The translations under genes and the position numbers were made by a program. Positions 31,541 to 38,203 of a stretch of 64,000 nt of DNA are shown piece after piece. Below the pieces are notes generated by a model. The model did not search any database. It saw only the letters and a program-made list of their open reading frames with translations, and was not told where the DNA came from. Each line of letters starts with the position of its first letter. Within the stretch, counting starts at the first letter, position 1. The DNA comes from Microbacterium luteum (lineage in GTDB: Bacteria; Actinomycetota; Actinomycetes; Actinomycetales; Microbacteriaceae), in assembly GCF_015277875.1 (NCBI RefSeq), contig NZ_CP063814.1, positions 2,356,001 through 2,420,000 of the forward strand, written 5' to 3'.

Positions 31541-32350
31541 ATGAGCAACGATCCGCGTCCTGAGAAATCCATCCCACCCACCGACCTCGAACACACCCCG
31601 CCGCCGGGCGGACCGACCCTCGGCGCCAAGCTCGCCGCGGAAGGGTTCGGAACCTTCCTGCTCGTCTTCGGACTCATCGGAACAGCGCTGTTCGCGAACC
31701 ACTTCGCCGATGCCGAGCGCGTCTTCGCCCCCGGGATCGTCTATATCGCCGCCTCGTTCGCCGTCGGACTCGCGGTGATCATCGGCGCCTACGCGTTCGG
31801 TCCGATCTCGGGCGGGCACTTCAACCCCGCCGTCACCCTGGGCCTGGCCGCCGCCGGCAGGTTCCCGTGGCGCGGCACACTCGCCTACATCGGCGCTCAG
31901 ATCGTCGGCGGCCTCGTCGCCACCACCGTGCTGGTGCTCATCGGCCTCTTCGGCCCGGCGGGCTGGCTGCCCGCCGCGCAGGACAGCGGATTCGCCAGCA
32001 ACGGATGGGATGCGCTCTCGCCCGGTGGGTTCGGCATGCCGGCGGCGATCATCATCGAGATCATCCTCACGGGGCTGTTCCTGCTCGTGATCCTCGGTGT
32101 CACGCACCCCACCCGCGGCACGACATTCGCGGGCCTCGCGATCGGGCTGTCGCTCACCCTCATCCACTTGGTGAGCATCCCCGTGGACAACACCTCGGTC
32201 AACCCGGCGCGGTCCCTGGCGACGGCGGTGTACGGCGGCGGCGAGGCGCTCGTGCAGCTGTGGGTGTTCCTTCTGTTCCCCGTGGTGGGTGCCGTGCTCG
32301 CCGGCTTCGCCTATCGCGCGCTCTTCGACAGCGAGGTCGGCGGCTCCTAG
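31541..32350 (+). CDS. aquaporin (MIP family), AqpZ-like
   Basis: 269 residues with six membrane helices and the two NPA loops at 95-97 (HFNPAVT) and 221-223 (VNPARS). The selectivity filter, by alignment with E. coli AqpZ, is V75, H209, T218 and R224; the aromatic residue of the water filter (F43 in AqpZ) is replaced by valine. The cytoplasmic N-terminus (about 1-28) is proline-rich. AAGGAGG precedes the ATG and a TACCCT -10 is at 31510-31515. Divergent from furA-katG, so it may pass peroxide as well as water; that is inference. Its stop codon shares the CTAG tetramer with the convergent SpoIIM gene. Confidence 0.92.
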   Translation: MSNDPRPEKSIPPTDLEHTPPPGGPTLGAKLAAEGFGTFLLVFGLIGTALFANHFADAERVFAPGIVYIAASFAVGLAVIIGAYAFGPISGGHFNPAVTLGLAAAGRFPWRGTLAYIGAQIVGGLVATTVLVLIGLFGPAGWLPAAQDSGFASNGWDALSPGGFGMPAAIIIEIILTGLFLLVILGVTHPTRGTTFAGLAIGLSLTLIHLVSIPVDNTSVNPARSLATAVYGGGEALVQLWVFLLFPVVGAVLAGFAYRALFDSEVGGS

Positions 32351-33360
32351 CCCGCGTAGAGGGTGGGCGTGCCGGCCTCGTACTCGGTGAGGTCACCGGT
32401 CTCCCCGGCACGGCGGGCCCGCCCTCCCACGACGACCATGTAGAACACGAAGGCGCCGAGCGCGAGCGCTCCGATGCCGATCTTGACCGGCCACGGCCAG
32501 GGCTGCGCGGTGACGAAGCCCTCGATGAGACCGGCGACGGCGAGCGCCAGAACGAGCCCGAGCGCGACGGTCGCCAGCGAGCGCCCCGCCTCGGCGAGCG
32601 CCTGCCCACGGGAACGCCGTCCGGGCGCGACCCAGGCCCAGAAGATGTGCAGCCCGGCCGCCCCCGCGACGAAGATGCAGGTCAGCTCCAGCAGGCCGTG
32701 CGGGAGGATGTAGAGCACGAACACGTCACCACGGCCGAAAGCGAACATGATCGCGGCGGCCGTGCCCACGCCCACCGCGTTCTGCACGAGCACCATGATC
32801 GGCCAGATGCCGGTGATGCCGAACATCACGCACTGCGCGGCGATCCACGCGTTGTTGGTCCAGACGGTGCCGGCGAAGACCGCCGCGGGATTCTCGGAGT
32901 AGTACTCGGCGAAGTCGTTCTCGGCGTACTGCTCCAGCGCCGCCTGAGGTCCGAGACTCGCGACGAGCGCCGGGTCGGCGGCGACCCATGCCGCCACGAT
33001 CGCGCCCACGGCGACGAAGGCGACCGCGATGACCAGCGTCGTCCATCGCAGCCGGTGGAGCGCCGCCGGCAGCTGCAGGGCGAAGAAGCGCGGGATCTGC
33101 CGCAGCACGTTCTCGGGAGCACCGGTCAGGCGCAGACGCGCCCGGGAGAGCATCGTCGAGACGTGGTCGCCGTGCGGGGTGCGACCGGCCGAGGTCTTGA
33201 TGTCGGCGAGGTCCGCGCTCGCCGACCGGTATCGCGTGACGAGCTCGTCCACCTCGTCGCCGGTGGGCCGGCGCGTGCGGCTGAGCGCATCCAGACGGTC
33301 CCATTCCTCGCGCCGGGCGGCAGTCAGGGCGTCGAGGTCCACCTGGTTAACTGTACCCAT
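32347..33360 (-). CDS. SpoIIM-like stage II sporulation membrane protein
   Basis: About 337 residues. A helical cytoplasmic start (about 1-90) is followed by the SpoIIM/DUF95 membrane domain with five or more helices, including the conserved NNAWIAAQC and FVLYILPHGLLELTCIF segments. This organism is not expected to sporulate; actinobacterial homologues (Rv3694c) belong to the MoxR/DUF58 gene set. The start is uncertain: ATG 33360 overlaps the divergent RDD start codon, and GTG 33342 is an alternative; neither has a good ribosome binding site. Confidence 0.87.
   Translation of the reverse strand: MGTVNQVDLDALTAARREEWDRLDALSRTRRPTGDEVDELVTRYRSASADLADIKTSAGRTPHGDHVSTMLSRARLRLTGAPENVLRQIPRFFALQLPAALHRLRWTTLVIAVAFVAVGAIVAAWVAADPALVASLGPQAALEQYAENDFAEYYSENPAAVFAGTVWTNNAWIAAQCVMFGITGIWPIMVLVQNAVGVGTAAAIMFAFGRGDVFVLYILPHGLLELTCIFVAGAAGLHIFWAWVAPGRRSRGQALAEAGRSLATVALGLVLALAVAGLIEGFVTAQPWPWPVKIGIGALALGAFVFYMVVVGGRARRAGETGDLTEYEAGTPTLYAG
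33347..33352 (+). promoter_or_regulatory. possible -10 element of the RDD gene
   Basis: TTAACT ends 6 nt before the ATG at 33359, the same spacing as several leaderless genes here, but the hexamer is a weaker match. It sits inside the 5' end of the divergent SpoIIM gene. Confidence 0.3.
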
Positions 33361-34180
33361 GAGCACGCCGGCGCCGACCGTGGTCGAGATCCACCAGGAC
33401 GAGGTGCTCACCGGTGAGGCCGTCGCTCTCGACGTGCAGCCGGTCGGCTTCTTCCTGCGGGCCCTCAGCGCCCTGATCGACGTGCTCGTCGGCATCGCGG
33501 TGCTCCTGCTGTTCGTGGCGATCGTCGGATGGCTCGGGAGCCTCGGGATGCTCGACACCGACGTGCTCCCCATCGTGACGATCGTCGTCGCCGTGCTGGT
33601 GATGGTTGTCATCCCGACCACGGTCGAGACGGCCACGCGGGGTCGCAGTCTCGGCCGACTCGCCGTCGGCGCGCGGGTCGTGCGCATCGACGGCGGCGCA
33701 TCCGGATTCCGGCAGGCCTTCATCCGCGCCCTCACCGGAGTGCTGGAGATCTGGCTCACCCTCGGTGCGCTCGCCGCCGTCGTCGGCGCGTTCACCCCGC
33801 GCTCCCAGCGCCTGGGCGACCTGCTGGCCGGCACCTATGCGGAGCGCACGCGCACGCCGGCGCTGCCTGCGCCCGCACCGGGTGTGCCATCCTCGCTCCT
33901 GTCGTGGGCCGAGACCGCCGACGTGGCGCACCTCCCGGCCGGCCTCTCCCGGCGCATGGCGCAGTTCGTGCGGCAGGCCGATCACATGATGCCGGGCGCG
34001 CGCAGCCGCGTCGCCCTGTCACTCGCCGAGGAGGCCGCCTCGCACGTCTCCCCCGTGCCGCATGCCGACCCGGAGACGTTCGTGCGCGCCGTCGTCGCCG
34101 TCCGCCGCGACCGCGAGCTGCGCGCGCTGGAGCTGCAGTCGCAGCGCGTGGCCCGCCTCACCCGCGGCCTCGGCGCCTGA
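33359..34180 (+). CDS. RDD-family membrane protein
   Basis: 273 residues. An RDD domain with three membrane helices (about residues 30-55, 67-90, 118-140) contains the characteristic arginine/aspartate positions (VGFFLRALSALIDVLVG and RLGDLLAGTYAERT). A soluble C-terminal region follows (about 160-273). It corresponds to Rv3695, the usual neighbour of SpoIIM and MoxR/DUF58. The ATG shares two bases with the divergent SpoIIM ATG and no ribosome binding site is seen, suggesting a leaderless start. Confidence 0.88.
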   Translation: MSTPAPTVVEIHQDEVLTGEAVALDVQPVGFFLRALSALIDVLVGIAVLLLFVAIVGWLGSLGMLDTDVLPIVTIVVAVLVMVVIPTTVETATRGRSLGRLAVGARVVRIDGGASGFRQAFIRALTGVLEIWLTLGALAAVVGAFTPRSQRLGDLLAGTYAERTRTPALPAPAPGVPSSLLSWAETADVAHLPAGLSRRMAQFVRQADHMMPGARSRVALSLAEEAASHVSPVPHADPETFVRAVVAVRRDRELRALELQSQRVARLTRGLGA

Positions 34181-34259
34181 CGGCTCCGGCGCCCGCCCCC
34201 GCGTCCCGGCCCCCGGGCCCCGGGCCCCATCCGTCCGTCCCCCATCCGCCCCTCCCCCA

Positions 34260-34309
34260 TGTCCCACTTTCTGCGCTCATTCGGCGCCAGACCATCAGAA
34301 ACTGGGACA
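34260..34309 (+). repeat. palindromic repeat unit 1 (50 bp)
   Basis: Begins TGTCCCACTTTCTG and ends CAGAAACTGGGACA, which are inverted copies with one mismatch. The core between them contains GCTCATTCGGCGCC. 42 of 50 bases match unit 2, in the same orientation. Looks like a REP-type intergenic element. Confidence 0.8.
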
Positions 34310-34332
34310 CGCTCCGGGCCGCACCGCATCCA

Positions 34333-34382
34333 TGTCCCACTATCTGTGCTCATTCGGCGTCAAACCGACAGGAAGTGGGACA
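34333..34382 (+). repeat. palindromic repeat unit 2 (50 bp)
   Basis: Begins TGTCCCACTATCTG and ends CAGGAAGTGGGACA. The palindrome extends to CATG at both ends (34331-34384). Same length and orientation as unit 1, with 23 bases between the units. Confidence 0.8.
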
Positions 34383-34516
34383 TGCAGCGGAAGCGGCGTA
34401 GAGGCCGGGGCCGCGTGCACGGCAGCGGCGCGCACCCGGCGTGGGCCCGGCCCGCGGGAAACACCCTGGCCGCGCGCACCACGGCAACGGCACCCGCGCG
34501 GGCTCGGCCTGCGGCA

Positions 34517-34532
34517 CCACCCCGGGGGGTGG
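34517..34532 (-). terminator. hairpin at the ahcY stop codon
   Basis: CCACCCC/GGGGTGG, 7-bp perfect stem with a 2-base loop, one base past the ahcY stop. No T-run, so its activity as a terminator is uncertain. Confidence 0.45.
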
Positions 34533-34533
34533 G

Positions 34534-36006
34534 TCAGTAGCGGTAGTGGCCCAGCTTGTAGGGGCCCTCGACCGGGACCCCGAGGTAGGCGGCCTGCGCC
34601 TCGGTCAGCTCGGTGAGCTCGACACCGAGTGCGTCGAGGTGCAGGCGGGCGACCTTCTCATCGAGCACCTTCGGCAGCACGTAGACGCCGAGGGGGTACT
34701 GCTCCGGGCGCAGGTAGAGCTCGATCTGCGCGAGAACCTGGTTGGTGAACGAGGCGCTCATGACGAACGAGGGATGCCCGGTGGCATTGCCGAGGTTCAG
34801 CAGGCGCCCTTCGCTCAGCACCAGCACGCTGCGGCCGTTCGGCAGACGCCACTCGTGCACCTGCGGCTTGATCTCGACCTTCTCGACGCCCTCGAGAGCC
34901 TCGAGCCCGGCCATGTCGATCTCGTTGTCGAAGTGACCGACGTTGCCGACGACGGCGAGGTGCTTGAGGCCGAGGAGGTGCTCCGCCGTCACGACGTCGC
35001 GGTTGCCGGTGCCGGTGATCACGATGTCGACGTCGCCGAGGACGGTGTCCAGGCGCGCGACCTGGTACCCGTCCATGGCGGCCTGGAGCGCGCAGATGGG
35101 GTCGACCTCGCCGATGATGACGCGGGCGCCCTGACCACGGAGGGCCTCGGCGGCGCCCTTGCCGACGTCGCCGTAACCGGCGACGAACGCGACCTTGCCG
35201 CCCATGAGCACATCCGTCGCCCGGTTGATGCCGTCGGGCAGCGAGTGGCGGATGCCGTAGACGTTGTCGAACTTCGACTTCGTGACGGAGTCGTTGACGT
35301 TGATCGCGGGGAACAGCAGACGATCGGATGCGGCCAGCTCGTAGAGACGGTGCACCCCGGTGGTCGTCTCCTCGGTCACGCCGAGGATTCCGTCGGCCAT
35401 ACGCGTGAAGCGCTGCGGGTCGCGGGCGAGGCTGCGACGAAGCGTCTCGAGCACGACGCGGTACTCCTCGGAGTCGCCCGCGACGGCGTCGGGCACCGCA
35501 CCCGCCTTCTCGAATTCGACGCCCTTGTGCACGAGCAGGGTCGCGTCGCCACCGTCGTCGAGGATGAGGTTCGGGCCGTCGAAGCCCTCCGCCGACCAGT
35601 CGAAGATGCGGTCGGCGAGGTCCCAGTACTCCGCCAGCGTCTCGCCCTTCCAGGCGAACACCGGAACCCCGCGCGGCTCGTCGACCGTGCCGTCGGGGCC
35701 GACGACGACGGCGGCGGCGGCTTCGTCCTGGGTGGAGAAGATGTTGCAGCTGGCCCACCGCACCTGCGCACCCAGCGCGACGAGCGTCTCGATGAGCACC
35801 CCGGTCTGCACCGTCATGTGCAGGGAGCCGGCGATGCGCGCACCCTTCAACGGCTGCGACGCGCCGAACTCGTCGCGAAGGGCCATCAGGCCCGGCATCT
35901 CGTTCTCCGCCAGCCGCAGCTGGTGGCGACCGGCGTCGGCGAGCGAGAGGTCGCGGACGGCGTGATCGGGAACGGTGCGGGTCGGCGCGGCGGTGTCGGA
36001 GGACAT
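34534..36006 (-). CDS. ahcY: adenosylhomocysteinase
   Basis: Splits S-adenosylhomocysteine into adenosine and homocysteine, recycling the product of methyltransferases. 490 residues from the ATG at 36006, with the NAD-binding GYGDVGKG and the C-terminal GHYRY that closes the active site. The insert found in mycobacterial and eukaryotic enzymes is present (around residues 150-190). Two further ATGs at 36015 and 36018 are possible starts; the GGAAGG before 36006 is unusually close. In mycobacteria sahH lies beside tmk-mtrA; here it is 12 kb from mtrA. Confidence 0.96.
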   Translation of the reverse strand: MSSDTAAPTRTVPDHAVRDLSLADAGRHQLRLAENEMPGLMALRDEFGASQPLKGARIAGSLHMTVQTGVLIETLVALGAQVRWASCNIFSTQDEAAAAVVVGPDGTVDEPRGVPVFAWKGETLAEYWDLADRIFDWSAEGFDGPNLILDDGGDATLLVHKGVEFEKAGAVPDAVAGDSEEYRVVLETLRRSLARDPQRFTRMADGILGVTEETTTGVHRLYELAASDRLLFPAINVNDSVTKSKFDNVYGIRHSLPDGINRATDVLMGGKVAFVAGYGDVGKGAAEALRGQGARVIIGEVDPICALQAAMDGYQVARLDTVLGDVDIVITGTGNRDVVTAEHLLGLKHLAVVGNVGHFDNEIDMAGLEALEGVEKVEIKPQVHEWRLPNGRSVLVLSEGRLLNLGNATGHPSFVMSASFTNQVLAQIELYLRPEQYPLGVYVLPKVLDEKVARLHLDALGVELTELTEAQAAYLGVPVEGPYKLGHYRY

Positions 36007-36063
36007 GCCTTCCATCATCCCACGTCGCCTGCGGGCACATGCCGACGCGGACCGGCGGTCAGG

Positions 36064-36270
36064 TCACACCTGCAGGGTCTCGTGGCGGATGACGACCCAC
36101 CCGCGCGGCACGGACAGCCGATCGGTGTGGGCGGCGCACAGATCGTGCGCGTGCGGATCGTTCGCGCGACCCAGGGGTCCCAGGGCGGCCATCTGGTCGC
36201 CGTAGTCGTAGGTCAGGGTCGACACCGCCTCGCGGGCGCATCCCACTTTGGAGCAGAGTCTGTCGCGCAT
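36064..36270 (-). CDS. DUF3499 small cysteine-containing protein
   Basis: 68 residues. Cysteines C6, C11 and C45 with H48 nearby suggest a small metal-binding fold. The CSKVGC start, the central YDYGDQMAALGPL and the PRGW end are family hallmarks. It corresponds to Rv3258c between the manA/whiB2 genes of mycobacteria. Function unknown. A TAGGGT box (36278-36283) lies 7 nt before the ATG, close to leaderless spacing. Divergent from the zincin-like gene, with 66 bases between starts. Confidence 0.88.
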   Translation of the reverse strand: MRDRLCSKVGCAREAVSTLTYDYGDQMAALGPLGRANDPHAHDLCAAHTDRLSVPRGWVVIRHETLQV

Positions 36271-36324
36271 CGGTCTCACCCTAGTGAGCGGTTCCGACAG
36301 CATCCGGATGCCGCGCCGCGCACC

Positions 36325-36330
36325 TAGGAT
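36325..36330 (+). promoter_or_regulatory. -10 element of the zincin-like gene, leaderless spacing
   Basis: TAGGAT, 6 nt (GGGGCC) before the ATG at 36337. Confidence 0.55.
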
Positions 36331-36336
36331 GGGGCC

Positions 36337-36777
36337 ATGGCGTGGAGACGTGCGAAGCCCTCGGCGACACCGGCCCGCCGGCCCGCCCGCCACGGCCGCC
36401 ACGGGCGCGTGGGCCGCAGCCCGATCGTGCGCCCGCCGCTGCCTCCCATCGACACCCGCATCGAGCGTTTCGACCTCGCCGTCGGTGCGGCGGCGGAATT
36501 CCTGCGCTCGGCGTGGGACGACCTGCGCGACGTGAGCTTCGAGATCGGCGACATGCCCGGGGAGACCGGTGATCGCGGCATTCCGCGGTGGACGGTGGAC
36601 ACCACCCGCAAGCGCATCATCGTGTGGCGACTGCCCATCGAGCGGCTGAGCCACCTGCACCGCGACGACGACCTGCACCGGCGCATGATGATCGAGAGCT
36701 GCGTGTTCCGCGCGGCCGCGGAGTATCTCGACATGGATCCGTGGGATCTCGGCCCCGAGCGGTTCCGCTACTTCTGA
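36337..36777 (+). CDS. zincin-like metallopeptidase-family protein without HExxH
   Basis: 146 residues. A basic, proline-rich N-terminus (about 1-40) precedes an alpha-beta domain of the short 'metallopeptidase family' type (Rv3259-like). The helix that carries HExxH in catalytic zincins reads IESCVFRAAAEYL here, so no zinc site is visible and the protein is probably not a peptidase. Position between DUF3499 and whiB2 is conserved in actinobacteria. Function unknown. Confidence 0.8.
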   Translation: MAWRRAKPSATPARRPARHGRHGRVGRSPIVRPPLPPIDTRIERFDLAVGAAAEFLRSAWDDLRDVSFEIGDMPGETGDRGIPRWTVDTTRKRIIVWRLPIERLSHLHRDDDLHRRMMIESCVFRAAAEYLDMDPWDLGPERFRYF

Positions 36778-36793
36778 GCCTCCGCCTGCGGGC

Positions 36794-38203
36794 TCACGGG
36801 TAGACGGTGATCGCGTCGGAGGCCGCTTCGGACGGCCACACCGGGTAACCGGCGAGCGCGCCGTCGCCGCTGAAAGACAGGCCGGCGTGGATGCCGTCGC
36901 CGCCGTCGTCGATGCTGTAGACCATGCGCGCGGTCAGCCGGAGCGTGGTCGACGTGCGCGCGGCGACGACGACCTCCTGCTCGTCCGAGCCGTCGATCGC
37001 GGCGATCGCGACGGTCATCTCCGTGTCGGTGACGTTCGCGAGGGTGAGCTGCGGCTCGGGACCCGCCGGCGTGGCGAACGTGCTCGGCGTGCCGAGTTCG
37101 GGCGCCGGCATGTACCACGCGAAGTCGGCCGCCTCACCCGATCCCGTCGCCTGCCACACCGAGGCGAGCAGCTCGACCTCACCGGTCACCTCGACGGTGT
37201 ACTGACCGACCTCGAGGCCGCCCAGTTCCGCCTCGGTCGGGATGCCCGCCGTCAGCTCGATGGTGCGCTCGACCACGACCGACTGCAGGGCGTCGGATGC
37301 GGTGACCCGCACCGTCGCGGTCGTGTCGGTGACGGGCGCGAGCAGGCGGAGCACGGTGCCGGGCTCGTCGTCCTCCGGCTCGTCGGCGACGCCCACACCG
37401 GTGATGACCTGGCTCGTCTGCGGTGCGGAGACGGCGGATGTCTGCTCGACCCCTCCGGCGATGAGGCCCCGCGTGATGCTGGACTGTACGGATGCGTGCA
37501 CGGGCGCGCCTACGGCGGTCACGCGAACGACGGGGCTGGCTTCGCCGAGGATGAGCCCGGCGAGGGGGATGATCCGCTGGCTGCCGGCTGCCACGACGAC
37601 GTCGGCGCCGCCGGGGGGTTCGATCGCGCCCTGTGCGCCGTAGACGGTCAGCTGCACGGTCGCCGCGACATCGCCGGGGTTGGAGAGCAGCACGAGGTCG
37701 GCGGAGCCGGTGGCGGTGGATCCCGCAACGAGCCAGGATTCCATCAGCGCCGGCCGGCAGGGGGAAGCGGCGTAGCCGCGCAGGTCTTCGTCGGCGACGG
37801 TCGCGGAGCCGGCGGCTGCGACGTCGACGCGGTCCTCGCCGTCGGGCTCCGCGACCAGGGCGACGGCGCTCTCCTCCTCGCCCAGGGTGGGGGCGGGAAG
37901 CGCGGTGAGTTCGGGATCGGCGTCGGCTTCGCTCGTGCCCAGCGTGAAGGTGGAGTCCGCGGCGGAGACGATGCCGGCCGCATCCTCGACGTCGCGCCCG
38001 GTGGCCAGCAGATCGCCCGTGCACGCGGCGATGCTCTCCTCCGCCGCGGGACGCTCCTGGATCGACGGCGCCGTGCGGTCGATCTGCGGCCACGGCACCG
38101 ACACCGCGGTGACGACGGCCACGACGAAGCCGATCCCGACCAGGGTGCCCACGAGCATCCGGGCGCTGGTGGTCGCCCAGCGGAAGGTGCGCTTGTCGCT
38201 CAT
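36794..38203 (-). CDS. DUF5719 membrane-anchored exported protein
   Basis: 469 residues. One N-terminal membrane helix (about 17-38) is followed by a large extracellular region rich in Ala, Thr, Val, Glu and Asp, with repeated beta-strand patterns (DUF5719). GGAGGGCAC precedes the ATG, which overlaps the stop of the glycosyltransferase gene by 4 bases. The coupling suggests that it works with that membrane glycosyltransferase in envelope glycan assembly; no activity is known. Confidence 0.82.
   Translation of the reverse strand: MSDKRTFRWATTSARMLVGTLVGIGFVVAVVTAVSVPWPQIDRTAPSIQERPAAEESIAACTGDLLATGRDVEDAAGIVSAADSTFTLGTSEADADPELTALPAPTLGEEESAVALVAEPDGEDRVDVAAAGSATVADEDLRGYAASPCRPALMESWLVAGSTATGSADLVLLSNPGDVAATVQLTVYGAQGAIEPPGGADVVVAAGSQRIIPLAGLILGEASPVVRVTAVGAPVHASVQSSITRGLIAGGVEQTSAVSAPQTSQVITGVGVADEPEDDEPGTVLRLLAPVTDTTATVRVTASDALQSVVVERTIELTAGIPTEAELGGLEVGQYTVEVTGEVELLASVWQATGSGEAADFAWYMPAPELGTPSTFATPAGPEPQLTLANVTDTEMTVAIAAIDGSDEQEVVVAARTSTTLRLTARMVYSIDDGGDGIHAGLSFSGDGALAGYPVWPSEAASDAITVYP

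Larger units (their letters stand above)
34181..34533. other. 353-bp convergent intergenic region
   Basis: No credible gene. From left to right: a C-rich tract with CCCCGGGCCCCGGGCCCC palindromes just after the RDD stop (about 34211-34228), two 50-bp palindromic repeats (34260-34309 and 34333-34382), a GC-rich unstructured stretch, and a hairpin next to the ahcY stop. The repeats leave short open frames on both strands that are not genes. Confidence 0.8.

Noticed and set aside
34201..34460. Short open frames on both strands over the 50-bp repeats
   Set aside because: They come from the palindromic repeat itself (SHFLRSFGA-like peptides on one strand) and have no start signals.
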